Source of the DNA: a virus
IMG/VR virus record: IMGVR_UViG_3300038505_000007
Coordinates: 62,001-126,000 of that record
Direction: 5' to 3' (one strand)
Length of the DNA: 64,000 bases
In this document: in pieces, positions 32,811 to 41,631 of the stretch
How positions within the stretch are numbered: the first letter of the stretch is position 1
Layout: the number at the start of each line of letters is the position of its first letter
Notes under the pieces: model-generated
Seen by the model: the letters and a program-made list of their open reading frames with translations, nothing else
Database searches by the model: none
Told to the model about the DNA's origin: nothing
Translations under genes and position numbers: made by a program

Positions 32811-32840
32811 AAAACCCCTAGAGATATTTCTAGGGGTTTT
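32811..32840 (-). terminator. Strong intrinsic terminator after the capsid gene
   Basis: AAAACCCCTAGA and TCTAGGGGTTTT form a perfect 12-bp stem with a six-base loop; on the minus strand it is followed by TTTTTATTTTT. It lies 27 bases after the capsid stop and would cap the abundant capsid mRNA. The symmetric A/T flanks make it potentially bidirectional. Confidence 0.85.
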
Positions 32841-32866
32841 CGTGATCAACCGTATATACTTAATTA

Positions 32867-34315
32867 TTATTTTCCAACGTTCTCGAAGACACCGTTGAAA
32901 CGAGGAGCATATACGAACAACGCGCCATAGAGGACTAACGCAAACTCTAAAGCAGTCGTAACGATAGCAAAGTTGATCTTAGTGAGAGGAGACAACTGCT
33001 TGAACTTCATAGTCTCAGGAGAGAGATCTAACAAGAAAGCTTCTCCAAGACCGGGGAGTTTGCGTCCAGCAAGTCTGTATGTAGCATTTCCTTTAGAAGC
33101 AAAAGCTCCAACAAACTTCTCAGTACCAACAGCGCCACCTGGTGCAGACATGTATACGCGTATAGACTTAACACCTGCAGGCATGTTAGTGACAGTTAAG
33201 TCAATGTTTTGACCAGCAGTGATTGTTACAGGAGCTAATTGCAAAGGAATAGACTCGCCGTGGTCATTACGCAGAGTCACTTTAATTTGATAAGTACCTG
33301 CATCAAGAGCAGAACCAGTACCAGCGCCAGCAGCAGTTACAGCTAAAGAGCCAAGAGCAGGGGCAGCAGGGCTTACTGCAAGCATCTTAGCAGTGCTGCG
33401 AGGACGCAAGAATACGTTTGGTTTAAAATCAATTCTTCCAGCGCTAGTAGTGACGTTAGAAACACTGTAACCTACTGTTTGGTTAGCCAAACCAGGCTCA
33501 GAGCGGAACTGAGGATAGAATTGACGAACAAAAGCAGATAAAGCAGCTGGCTCGATGTGGAGTTCAGTAGGATGACCAAAGTTCTCCAAAGCAACAACTG
33601 CAAGTTTTTCGATATCATCTTGCATCAAGATGTCGCCGCGCAAATCTTTAACTACAGAGCTAGAATCGCCATAGCCTTCAAAATCACCAGAGCGATGCAG
33701 TACATCTGTGTCGCCTTTTTTGATTTGCTTTAATAGACCGTTCATCTCGATGCTATTAGCAGGAAGATCAGCATCAGAACCATCTAAAGCACCAGTGAGC
33801 TGGTTAAGGAAGTGAGCATGTCCCCAGTAGAGCTCGCGCTCGATGCTCTTCAACATGTGGAGAGTTCCTTCCTTAACACGCTGAGCGATGATGTCTCCGA
33901 CGGTGTTGCGGACCAGTGTCATTTGGTGAGAAACTTTCATTCTTACACCAAAGAACACGATCTTTTGACCGTCACGTACATAGATCGCATCTTCTTCCAT
34001 TGGAGCTCCGCCTTCGCCGATGTAAGGAGCAGAGTCAGAGCCGTAAGAGATGATACGATTGTATTGCTCGAAAAGGTTATAAGCCTTATCGATGGAGATG
34101 CTCTGCCATAAAACGATATTTTTAGAATCAAAAGTTACACTTTTCAAGGTAGCATCTAAAGACTCAGCTTGAAGAACACCACCACCTGTGAGATCAGTGG
34201 GTTTTCCAGCACCGCCGTAACCAGCAGTTAAAGCCTTGTTCAAGGCCTCTAAGTCAGCTGGAGACACCAGCCCCTGGTTGATTCCGCTTATTAGTTGATC
34301 GATAGCCTCTTGCAT
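32867..34315 (-). CDS. Major capsid protein
   Basis: 482 aa. Residues 1-51 look like a propeptide ending LTGGGVLQAE, with cleavage predicted after Glu51. The HK97-fold body follows. Residues about 320-420 (AGTYQIKVTLRNDHGES, VTNMPAGVKSIRVYMS) form an inserted Ig-like domain that probably projects from the capsid surface. The C-terminal KINFAIVTTALEFALVLYGA segment is typical. Position downstream of protease and scaffold, an excellent ribosome site (AAGGAG) and a strong terminator all fit a highly expressed capsid gene. Confidence 0.88.
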   Translation of the reverse strand: MQEAIDQLISGINQGLVSPADLEALNKALTAGYGGAGKPTDLTGGGVLQAESLDATLKSVTFDSKNIVLWQSISIDKAYNLFEQYNRIISYGSDSAPYIGEGGAPMEEDAIYVRDGQKIVFFGVRMKVSHQMTLVRNTVGDIIAQRVKEGTLHMLKSIERELYWGHAHFLNQLTGALDGSDADLPANSIEMNGLLKQIKKGDTDVLHRSGDFEGYGDSSSVVKDLRGDILMQDDIEKLAVVALENFGHPTELHIEPAALSAFVRQFYPQFRSEPGLANQTVGYSVSNVTTSAGRIDFKPNVFLRPRSTAKMLAVSPAAPALGSLAVTAAGAGTGSALDAGTYQIKVTLRNDHGESIPLQLAPVTITAGQNIDLTVTNMPAGVKSIRVYMSAPGGAVGTEKFVGAFASKGNATYRLAGRKLPGLGEAFLLDLSPETMKFKQLSPLTKINFAIVTTALEFALVLYGALFVYAPRFNGVFENVGK

Positions 34316-34335
34316 TTTTCTTCTCCTTTTTGTAT

Positions 34336-35040
34336 TTATTTAATGTTGTATTTTTCTGCAATTTGTTGTAGTTCTAGCCCAGTATCAACCTTAGCGATAT
34401 CTAAGGTATCAACTTTATGACCGCTCTTCTTGAGTTCTAATAATTTGTTAACCAGCTCTGATTTGCTCAAAACTGTCTCTCCAGAGTGAGAAGACTTAGC
34501 GAGCACGCTAGTCTTAACAGAGAAACCTTTTTGGGGAAGAGGTTGGTTAGCAATCTTATTAACAACGTCAAGAAGTGAAGAAAGTTTTTCTTCGATGGGC
34601 TTAATTCGCTCATCTACATAGCTCTTTAACAAAGTCTCTGTCTTTTTAAGAGACTTGTTAAGACTAGATTTGTGCATTTCTAAAATCTCTTTAGCTGCTT
34701 CTTTTGTTTCTTCTTTGTACGGATGTTTTTTCTTCTTTTCTTCTTCGTCTTCTTCTTCTTTCTCTTCGTCTTCTTTTTCTTCTTTCTTCTCTTCTTCATC
34801 TTCTGCTTTTTCCATTTCAGAAGACTCTTTTTCTTCCTCTTCCTCTTCTTCTTTCTTATCTTTCTCTTCTTCTTCGTGCTCGGACTTTTTTGAGCTCTCT
34901 AATTCACCGTTGGCGTCTATTCCTGCCATACCTGAATCAGAGTCTCCAATTTTGCCCTCTACGGCAGATATACGAGACTTTATGAGCTCTTCAACCTCAT
35001 GAATAGTCTCGTCGATAAGATCTAATAATCCTTTTTCCAT
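34336..35040 (-). CDS. Acidic scaffolding (prohead core) protein
   Basis: 234 aa. Residues about 50-115 are almost only Glu and Lys, and the following 50 form a helix (ILEMHKSSLNKSLKKTETLLK). Directly upstream of the capsid gene and downstream of the protease, the standard place for a scaffold. GAGG lies before the ATG. Contains VEG and LES-type sites that a gp21-like protease could cut. Identity rests on composition and position. Confidence 0.78.
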   Translation of the reverse strand: MEKGLLDLIDETIHEVEELIKSRISAVEGKIGDSDSGMAGIDANGELESSKKSEHEEEEKDKKEEEEEEEKESSEMEKAEDEEEKKEEKEDEEKEEEDEEEKKKKHPYKEETKEAAKEILEMHKSSLNKSLKKTETLLKSYVDERIKPIEEKLSSLLDVVNKIANQPLPQKGFSVKTSVLAKSSHSGETVLSKSELVNKLLELKKSGHKVDTLDIAKVDTGLELQQIAEKYNIK

Positions 35041-35063
35041 TATGCACCTCTCATCTTATGAGG

Positions 35064-35465
35064 TTATTGACCCATGCCAAGCAAATCACTGTGTCCACGG
35101 ATCATCATCGACCAAGAAGCATCACTGTTTTCTAATACGATGTCGTTAGCCATAGAAGCGCATAAAGCTAATAATTTAGCAGCAACTTCTGAGTTTAAAA
35201 CGTCAGTAACAGATGTGTTAGTGTTGATAGAAGACTTAATCTTGATTTTGCCGGGAGCTCCTACGCCGATTCCCAAAAACGGAGAAACACTGGGATCTAC
35301 TCCGCCAAGAACAGCAGGGCTAACAGGCAGGTCCTCGTAAGAGACAGTTAAATCGTTGCTACCGTTCTCTACGACAAACTTAGTAGCACTTTCAGAGTTT
35401 AAAGTTAACCCGAGCATCTTTGCGTTTCGAGCTAACTTCATTAGCACCATAGAAGACTTTGACAT
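35064..35465 (-). CDS. Head-module protein, 133 aa
   Basis: Beta/alpha protein with no known motif; contains LPVSPAVLGGVDPSVSPFLG and a conserved-looking helix VLNSEVAAKLLALCASM. Lies between the protease and scaffold genes. AAGGAG precedes the ATG, with a small hairpin (CCGC-ATAA-GCGG) in its leader. A capsid-associated or scaffold-linked role is inferred. Confidence 0.6.
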   Translation of the reverse strand: MSKSSMVLMKLARNAKMLGLTLNSESATKFVVENGSNDLTVSYEDLPVSPAVLGGVDPSVSPFLGIGVGAPGKIKIKSSINTNTSVTDVLNSEVAAKLLALCASMANDIVLENSDASWSMMIRGHSDLLGMGQ

Positions 35466-35519
35466 ACCTTTCTCCTTGTGTAAAAAGTTAACTAACCGCT
35501 TATGCGGCTACATAACTAT

Positions 35520-35525
35520 AATATA
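35520..35525 (-). promoter_or_regulatory. GG-TATATT promoter
   Basis: Minus strand TGTGGTATATTATAG, about 54 bases before the ATG at 35465; probably helps drive the scaffold-capsid group. Confidence 0.5.
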
Positions 35526-35543
35526 CCACAAACTGTAGTTAAT

Positions 35544-37187
35544 TTACTTATTTTTTTTATAAGAATCAGTTAGTTTTTTTAGTTGATCAAAAGATATGGG
35601 AGAAGCGCAGTGCCTGCACTTGACCTGATGTTTAAAATATACCTGATTTTTACCACAATTGTTGCAAACAAACTCCACTAACCCTTTGTGTCCATCTAGG
35701 GACTCAGCCTGCAGAACACTGCCGCCTGTCAGGCTAGACGGAGAACCAGCGTACCCATAACCGGCGTATAATGCTTTTTTTATATCAGAAGGTATCTTAG
35801 ACTTAACTTTATTTACATACCAGTGGTTAGATATAGAGTTTTGGCCGCCGTCTTTTAGCTTTTTCCATGAACCAGAAAGACCGTTATACCAAGCATAGAA
35901 AGCATGGTCTGGGTTTATAGTCTTTTTCTTTATATACTTAAAAGCAGTGGTGGCTACATCTTTGTCAAGCTCAGGATTTGAATTAAGCAGCTCTGTTATC
36001 TTGTGGTGGTTCTTGCCAACATCAGACGCGAGCTCTGCTAGCTGCGGATACTTTTGTTTTAAGGCGTCGTCTTTAGAGACGGTTAGCGCAACAAAGTGAG
36101 GCATTAAACCAAAAGCCCCTCCTGCTTTATGTCCAAAATGTACACTATTAGGATTTTTTATGGTTCTATGTGATATGTTCTTGCCCCCTGAGGACTCTAC
36201 TTGAGCTATAGCAAAAAGTTCTGGATGTGAGTCTTTTATAGACTCCACTACATGTGCATGCGTAATTTTAGGAGTATCCTGAACATGGGCTTGTGATTGC
36301 TGCTTAACATTAGGTATGTTTGCTGAAATAGGAGCAAGCCCTACCATCGTACCCAATATCTTTGCTTTTATGTTCTTTATAAGGTTCTCGTCGTATTGCG
36401 AGTTATCTAAGGAATAGAGTTCATCTCTTATCTGCTCTATCTCTTTATGTATCTTTACTAAGTTATTTTTAATTTTCTTGTTGATAGCCTTTTTTATGAG
36501 CTCCTCTTTAGAGGGTATCTTTATAGAAGAAGTATCCACGCCGTATTTTGACAATATGTTAACTATTTTAAGCAAGTTAGACTCAATCTTCTCTGCACTG
36601 GCCATCCTTGTTATCTGTCTAAAGGAAGGCACATCTGTCATGGCTAGATGCAGAACAGAGTTTATTATAGCCATGTCTGCTTTATCGTCGTGTCTTGACT
36701 TATCAATAGAGAGGGGCTCAACTAAGGTATTTTGGTTAGCAGGAGTGAATGTAAGAGCAACTGAGTGTATCTTTGTCCTAGCTAGCAGTTTGGGATCAGA
36801 TACGCCTCTGGCTATAACAGAGCCCTCAACAGAGGCTTTTAGCTGAAGGGGGCTATCTGTCTTGTGTATGTTTCTTAATATAGCAGCGGCTGCCCTAGCA
36901 TTTGGATGGTCTTCGTCGTCAAATAAGTACCCTTTTACGTATATAAAAGGTACCTTTATCTTATTCCAGTAGTATTTCTGCCTCTCATCAGTGGCGTCCT
37001 CTTCCTTTAATATCTTCTTAGCAAACGTGATTCGACCTATAGTGTTAAAAAAGCCAGCCCCATGGTTGTCGTTAAACCTACCACGGCCAGCCTCTAATTC
37101 AGATATATCTGCTCCCTCTATAGATAAGACTTCTCCTTGAGTGTCTCTTATCTCAGAGCCAGCTATCATGTCTATATTTAGTCTCAT
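35544..37187 (-). CDS. Prohead protease fused to lytic transglycosylase and zinc ribbon
   Basis: 547 aa. Residues 1-165 form the head-maturation protease: NDNHGAGFFNTIGRI with His42, the strand LQLKASVEGSV and IHSVALTFTPANQ. Residues about 320-445 resemble a soluble lytic transglycosylase: catalytic Glu331 in AQVESSGGKN, then GGAFGLMP and HAFYAWYNGLSG. Residues 474-498 hold a cassette (LTGGSVLQAESLD) nearly identical to the capsid propeptide site. A zinc ribbon, CNNCGK...CRHCAS, ends the protein. The protease may cut its own chain at Glu495 to free the zinc ribbon. The start is eight bases after a GG-TATAAT box with no ribosome site. Confidence 0.8.
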   Translation of the reverse strand: MRLNIDMIAGSEIRDTQGEVLSIEGADISELEAGRGRFNDNHGAGFFNTIGRITFAKKILKEEDATDERQKYYWNKIKVPFIYVKGYLFDDEDHPNARAAAAILRNIHKTDSPLQLKASVEGSVIARGVSDPKLLARTKIHSVALTFTPANQNTLVEPLSIDKSRHDDKADMAIINSVLHLAMTDVPSFRQITRMASAEKIESNLLKIVNILSKYGVDTSSIKIPSKEELIKKAINKKIKNNLVKIHKEIEQIRDELYSLDNSQYDENLIKNIKAKILGTMVGLAPISANIPNVKQQSQAHVQDTPKITHAHVVESIKDSHPELFAIAQVESSGGKNISHRTIKNPNSVHFGHKAGGAFGLMPHFVALTVSKDDALKQKYPQLAELASDVGKNHHKITELLNSNPELDKDVATTAFKYIKKKTINPDHAFYAWYNGLSGSWKKLKDGGQNSISNHWYVNKVKSKIPSDIKKALYAGYGYAGSPSSLTGGSVLQAESLDGHKGLVEFVCNNCGKNQVYFKHQVKCRHCASPISFDQLKKLTDSYKKNK

Positions 37188-37195
37188 TTTTTATG

Positions 37196-37201
37196 ATTAT
37201 A
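37196..37201 (-). promoter_or_regulatory. GG-TATAAT promoter, eight bases before ATG
   Basis: Minus strand TATGGTATAAT-CATAAAAA-ATG. Near-leaderless start predicted at 37187. Confidence 0.65.
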
Positions 37202-37256
37202 CCATAAGTGGGTCTTATTAAGACGCCAACCCCGGGAGTACATGACACGACGGTTA

Positions 37257-37568
37257 TTAAAAGAGTACTATACTAGATATAATAGATTTAAGGTCTTTCT
37301 CAAAGGCCTTTCGTCTAGAGGGTTTTATCTTTTTTAGATCGGACTTCTTTAGGGACTCTTCTAAAGATCTCTTATTGATAACAAAAGATACCTCATCTTT
37401 GATATGAAACTTAGGAACGCATATAGCGAACAGGTCTAGGTCGTCTTCTGTACAGGTTAACACGACCCTAACACTAAGAGGCCACTTGTCGTTAAATCTC
37501 TGGGCTCTCTGTATCAAAGAGACCAACTCTTTTCTCTTTGAGATCGGCAACTCTTTATTACGAGACAT
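37257..37568 (-). CDS. Hypothetical protein, 103 aa
   Basis: Small basic alpha/beta protein (WPLSVRVVLTCTEDDLDLFA). Starts a few bases after the sigma-4-like gene and lacks a clear ribosome site, so probably coupled to it. No family recognised. Confidence 0.6.
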   Translation of the reverse strand: MSRNKELPISKRKELVSLIQRAQRFNDKWPLSVRVVLTCTEDDLDLFAICVPKFHIKDEVSFVINKRSLEESLKKSDLKKIKPSRRKAFEKDLKSIISSIVLF

Positions 37569-37571
37569 GGC

Positions 37572-37901
37572 TTATCTGGATTCCTTTATAGTCTTGTTCA
37601 ACTTTAACTTGTTCTTTGCTTTCTTCTCTATGTTTCTAACAGTATCCACCGATATATTAAGCAGTGCCGCAATCTCTATCTCAGAGAGAGTCTCTTCTGG
37701 ACCCAGCTTGTCGTACGCTAGCTTAAAAAAGCAATAACAAGCACTTTGGCTATCTACAGCCCATGGGCAACCAGGAAGGTTGTTTTCTTCCTCCTCTGAG
37801 AGTTCTTTTCCTGCCGTCCTGATAGCCCGCAGTCTCATTACAGCTAGCGGGCACCAGGTGTCAGGATATGTTTTTAGCTTTCTTGGGCACCTTTGGTCCA
37901 T
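37572..37901 (-). CDS. Cys-rich HTH protein resembling sigma region 4
   Basis: 109 aa. Residues about 70-100 read TLSEIEIAALLNISVDTVRN then IEKKAKNKLK, which parallels sigma region 4.2 (LxEIgxxLgvsxxxVRxIExxAlxKLr). The N-terminal part has several Cys residues (QRCPRK, WCPLAV, GCPWAVDSQSACYC) that could bind zinc. Candidate transcription factor or T4 gp33-like co-activator. It is coupled to its neighbours in the head operon. Confidence 0.6.
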   Translation of the reverse strand: MDQRCPRKLKTYPDTWCPLAVMRLRAIRTAGKELSEEEENNLPGCPWAVDSQSACYCFFKLAYDKLGPEETLSEIEIAALLNISVDTVRNIEKKAKNKLKLNKTIKESR

Positions 37902-37903
37902 AA

Positions 37904-38488
37904 TTAGTGCTTAATCTGCTCTGCTGCTGTTGTTGTTTGTGTTGTAGACTGATTAACTGTGGCGTCTTTTAACAAGACTCTCAAGATGGAGACCTCGATA
38001 TCAGCATCTCCAGACTTAGAGAGAACAGTAGTGCCAACAGATTTACCTAGAATATCTGCAACAAAAGAGAGCTCTTTTTGCTTTAACGTCTCGTCGTTGA
38101 TCCTAACAACGCTCTTAACAGGGTCTTTACCAGTAGAGAGGTTCTTAATGTTTAAGACAACAACAGAGTTGTTCTCCACCATAGAGGCATCAACTAGCCC
38201 CTCTGTCTGCGCAAGCTTTTCAATAGAAGCATCAAAGTCTTTTGATTTTCTGGCATTAGCTGCATCAAATAGCTGCTTCTCATCGACCTTCAGCACATCA
38301 AAAACAAGAGCGTGCAATAGATAATGCATGTCTTTATGCAGCTCATTTACAACATCTACTAAGGACCTTAAGCTCTGAACCTGATCAAGAAGAGTCTTGC
38401 TCATAAGCTGCTGAATCCTTAAGGCAACAGAAAGGTTCTCTACATGCTTAGCTAAGTCTTGTTCTTGAGATTGCTGTTTAATTTTCAT
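37904..38488 (-). CDS. Hypothetical coiled-coil protein, 194 aa
   Basis: AGGAGG precedes the ATG. The first 75 residues form a coiled coil (VENLSVALRIQQLMSKTLLD). The C-terminal 90 form an alpha/beta domain with VENNSVVVLNIKNLSTGKDP. The tail is Thr/Gln-rich. No family recognised; upstream of the sigma-4-like gene. Confidence 0.6.
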   Translation of the reverse strand: MKIKQQSQEQDLAKHVENLSVALRIQQLMSKTLLDQVQSLRSLVDVVNELHKDMHYLLHALVFDVLKVDEKQLFDAANARKSKDFDASIEKLAQTEGLVDASMVENNSVVVLNIKNLSTGKDPVKSVVRINDETLKQKELSFVADILGKSVGTTVLSKSGDADIEVSILRVLLKDATVNQSTTQTTTAAEQIKH

Positions 38489-38509
38489 TTTTCCTCCTAT
38501 TTAATTTGT

Positions 38510-39295
38510 TTAGTTCTTGCTCATCATTTTTTTATACAAAGCTTTATAAAACTTTATCTCTTCTTGTGATAAAGTCTCTAAGTTAGCCGAACTATCGTCT
38601 TTACTGAACAAAGAATCCAACATCTTATTAAGAAAACCCCTTATTTGCTCCTCAATAAAATCATAATGCTCACCAGTCTGTTTAATGATTCTTTTTGAAA
38701 GAATAAGATTTATAGCATTAGCTCTCTCTAGCTTAATTTGCTGAGGAGACTTATGTGGAACAGAGGTCTTGCTAGACTTAGCGTCAGAGTTTTCCTTGCT
38801 TTTACTCTCAGCATTTTTAGAAGCCGGCTGGTCAACAAAATCTTTTAATGTCTTTTTAACAAAACCAAACTCATCAGCCATGGATAAGAATAACTTTCTA
38901 GCGATATTAAACTGATTCTTATCAAATGGCTCATTATTAGCCACACACCTGTTCCATAAAGCCAACACGTCTGGATCGTACATCAATATGCGCTGCGTGT
39001 CCAGCTTGTCTTCAACCTGCCTAATAAGCATTATGTCTTCTTTGGATAACTTAGGCTTTCTATTGTAGACAAAAGGCCAAACCAGCTCACCGTAATGAGA
39101 CCTATCAAGCACTAAACCAACAGGTTCATCTCTGGATGACATTAATAAGTCTATTATCTGAGCCTTGTATTCTTCGCTTGACATCTCTGCAGGAGGAGCA
39201 CCTAGATGCACCACGCTATAACCTTCTGACTCTAGCTTGGACGCAACAGTGCTCTTACCTGTTCTATCCATTCCTTCTAGTATTATCAAAGACAT
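38510..39295 (-). CDS. P-loop deoxynucleotide kinase-like protein with extension
   Basis: 261 aa. P-loop ILEGMDRTGKSTVASKL and a DRSHYGELVWP segment match the thymidylate-kinase-like superfamily. Residues 1-155 make the kinase core; the next 105 are a Lys/Ser-rich linker and a helical domain not found in standard kinases. The lid arginines are hard to place, so activity is uncertain. Lies in the portal operon rather than with nucleotide genes. AGGAG before the ATG. Confidence 0.68.
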   Translation of the reverse strand: MSLIILEGMDRTGKSTVASKLESEGYSVVHLGAPPAEMSSEEYKAQIIDLLMSSRDEPVGLVLDRSHYGELVWPFVYNRKPKLSKEDIMLIRQVEDKLDTQRILMYDPDVLALWNRCVANNEPFDKNQFNIARKLFLSMADEFGFVKKTLKDFVDQPASKNAESKSKENSDAKSSKTSVPHKSPQQIKLERANAINLILSKRIIKQTGEHYDFIEEQIRGFLNKMLDSLFSKDDSSANLETLSQEEIKFYKALYKKMMSKN

Positions 39296-39305
39296 CTAAT
39301 GTCTC

Positions 39306-41198
39306 CTACTTTTCTTCGTCTAACTTGTTAATAGTATTTGCTACTACTTTTCCATCTATATTGTTAGCCTTTGTAGCCCCAAACTCCTTAGCAGACTCTC
39401 TTAATGACGACTGTTCTGAAGAATCTGGTGCTTGTTGTTCACCTTCACCCTGAGAGGCAGCCATTTGCTGCATCTGCATCATTTGTTCTTGCTGCTCTTG
39501 AAGAGCTTTCTTCTGCTCTTTAGCGTTTTCAATAGCTAATATAGTTTGTTGCCAAGCTAGGAAAGCACTGTCGCCTGGTATGTACGCGAGCTCTTTTCTC
39601 CTAGATGCTCCAACGTCTCCAAAAAATATCTCCCTGATCTCACCTCTTGTGTAGTTCTTCTCTACAAGAGCCCAAAATGCTTGGTTTAGAGGAAGATCCG
39701 CAGCTGGTGTCTTTAATGTAGGCCTTTGAGCGGCTGTAAGGAGGTCGTTCATACTTCTCCATACAGTCATCTCTGCTTGCATCAAAGCAACATTCGTCTG
39801 CGCCGTCTCATCTGTGTAACCTGTAAATACAAACATATATTTTTCAGCAAGCGCTGGGTCAATAGCAGGAATAATATCTGAGTTAACAAGATCTTCAATG
39901 AACATCAGGATAGGATATAAGCCTCTTTCTCTTGAGTAGGCAATCTTGTATTCGTTATTTGCCTGCTGAGAAGGAGATCTTCCTGTACCAGAAGAAAGAT
40001 AATCTAAGCCTAGCTCTACCGGGTCAATCTGAAACATAGAGCAAACAACCCGCATCAAATGGTTGTTAAAATTAATGTACTCCATCTCACGGGCAGACGC
40101 AGACATAGGAACCCACTGCACATCATCCAAGCCCGCAACAATAGGCGTCCTCCATGCATGTTGATGCCCAGATATTGAGTTATAGAACTGCCTTCTAAAA
40201 GCAGCAAGCTGGTCTTGTGTCACTGTTCCTTTTAAGTGCAATATGCCTCTTGCTGCATAACCGTGAGTAAAAAAATTAGCGTTATACGATTCAACATTTA
40301 TATGGTTTGTTATATTTATGATAGCTAACTCAAGCGGGGAATAGCAGTACCCATTTAAATCTACAAAGTTCTGCGGGTTAAATAGCTTAAATATCATGTC
40401 TTCGTCGCCGAAGTACACCATCTCGTTCTTATCGTAAGAGAGCTGGACATATTTATAATAACCAATATCAGCGTCATTTAACGCGTACTCAGCCGACGGA
40501 TCATTAGAGCTCTTAGGTTTAAACAATGCAGTATTATTTTTTAATGACTGCTCTATCTGCTCTCTTGAGATATTTTTGTTCACTAGATAAACAGACTCAG
40601 CAGGAAGAGGCCTAAACCTATGTAAGCCTCCGTTTCGAGTCTTGATCTTTTCTATAGCTACGTGCCCAAAAGTAAGAGCATCTCTCACGATGAGCTTAAG
40701 AAACTCACCAAAAAGCATCCTATCTTCAGCTGGAGTACCCTCTCGTCTGCCGCAATTATAAATAAAATCTTCTAATGCAGCTATCTCTTGCAGCTCTTCT
40801 TGCGTATACTCGCTATTCTTGTCTCTCTTGACTACCCTAAAACCAGTCTCAAATCTCCTATGCTCTGGCCTAGAAAAACGCAACAAAGTGTCTACTCTTG
40901 TTTGAATTATAGTAGACACAAGCCAGTCTCTCATAGAGACATCTTTTAATGTCTTATTGCTTAGACCTGAAAGTTTGTGCTTATATGTACCACTAACACC
41001 AGAATTATCGAAATATGGGTCCTCAATGATCGCCTTCCTACCTACAATCTCTTTGTCATAAGGTCTCTCAGGCTCATCTGGTAAAGAGTCAGCAAGACCA
41101 GAGGAAGGAGATGGAGCAGGATATGAGTTTATCTTTTGCAGAGATTCTTCAGAGATTTGAACCTTATTGCTCTTGAACAAGAAATCAAAAATACCCAT
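39306..41198 (-). CDS. Portal protein
   Basis: 630 aa. Typical portal signs: a wing/stem region with DWLVSTIIQTRVD, the crown side LELAIINITNHINVESYNANFF, and LDYLSSGTGRSPSQQANNEYK, close to the SPSQ motif of large-phage portals. The C-terminal 60 residues are Gln/Met-rich. Located two genes after the terminase, as usual. GAGG precedes the ATG. It forms the dodecameric DNA gate and docks the terminase. Confidence 0.86.
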   Translation of the reverse strand: MGIFDFLFKSNKVQISEESLQKINSYPAPSPSSGLADSLPDEPERPYDKEIVGRKAIIEDPYFDNSGVSGTYKHKLSGLSNKTLKDVSMRDWLVSTIIQTRVDTLLRFSRPEHRRFETGFRVVKRDKNSEYTQEELQEIAALEDFIYNCGRREGTPAEDRMLFGEFLKLIVRDALTFGHVAIEKIKTRNGGLHRFRPLPAESVYLVNKNISREQIEQSLKNNTALFKPKSSNDPSAEYALNDADIGYYKYVQLSYDKNEMVYFGDEDMIFKLFNPQNFVDLNGYCYSPLELAIINITNHINVESYNANFFTHGYAARGILHLKGTVTQDQLAAFRRQFYNSISGHQHAWRTPIVAGLDDVQWVPMSASAREMEYINFNNHLMRVVCSMFQIDPVELGLDYLSSGTGRSPSQQANNEYKIAYSRERGLYPILMFIEDLVNSDIIPAIDPALAEKYMFVFTGYTDETAQTNVALMQAEMTVWRSMNDLLTAAQRPTLKTPAADLPLNQAFWALVEKNYTRGEIREIFFGDVGASRRKELAYIPGDSAFLAWQQTILAIENAKEQKKALQEQQEQMMQMQQMAASQGEGEQQAPDSSEQSSLRESAKEFGATKANNIDGKVVANTINKLDEEK

Positions 41199-41221
41199 AA
41201 AACACCTCTATAGCTCAAAAA

Positions 41222-41227
41222 ATTATA
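41222..41227 (-). promoter_or_regulatory. TATAAT promoter of the portal gene
   Basis: Minus strand TTAGTATAATTTTTTGAGC, 23 bases before the ATG at 41198. Confidence 0.5.
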
Positions 41228-41240
41228 CTAATAAATAAAA

Positions 41241-41615
41241 CTAGTCACCATTAGATTTAGCTATATCCAATACAACTTTTGTAAAGTTCTCGTTAATCTT
41301 GCTAGCTTTTATTAAAAACTCAGTAAAATCAATGTTATTGTTTTTTGTATATACAAAAATCTTATAAACAAGAAAATAGCTTAACTCCTCAAAAGAGGAC
41401 TGATATAGAGCCACAACAAGGTCGACAATAAAATCATAAAAATCTTCTACTTCTTGTTTAGATAGACTTGTTTTGCCTGCATTTTCTAAAAAATCTAAAG
41501 CCACATACATATTTCCTGTTAAATAGGCATACCTTCTCTCATAATCAGAGAAGAATGGCTTCTCAAAATAAGGCGGACCTATCATAGCAAAATCGAGTTT
41601 AGAAAAATTAAACAT
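41241..41615 (-). CDS. Hypothetical protein, 124 aa
   Basis: GGAG six bases before ATG 41615 supports this start; the open frame continues 14 codons upstream but would overlap the terminase end and lacks a site. Helical, aromatic-rich (YFEKPFFSDYERRYAYLTGN). Between terminase and portal genes, so possibly a packaging accessory. Family unknown. Confidence 0.6.
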   Translation of the reverse strand: MFNFSKLDFAMIGPPYFEKPFFSDYERRYAYLTGNMYVALDFLENAGKTSLSKQEVEDFYDFIVDLVVALYQSSFEELSYFLVYKIFVYTKNNNIDFTEFLIKASKINENFTKVVLDIAKSNGD

Positions 41616-41631
41616 ACTGTCTCCGGTTGTC

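Noticed and set aside
34655-35002. Ser/Phe-rich open frame on the plus strand
   Set aside because: Mirror image of the Glu/Lys-rich scaffold codons; low-complexity shadow.
37904-38488. Faint FKBP/SlyD-like look of the C-terminal domain
   Set aside because: Only a loose pattern of strands and a GKSVGT stretch; catalytic aromatic residues cannot be placed.
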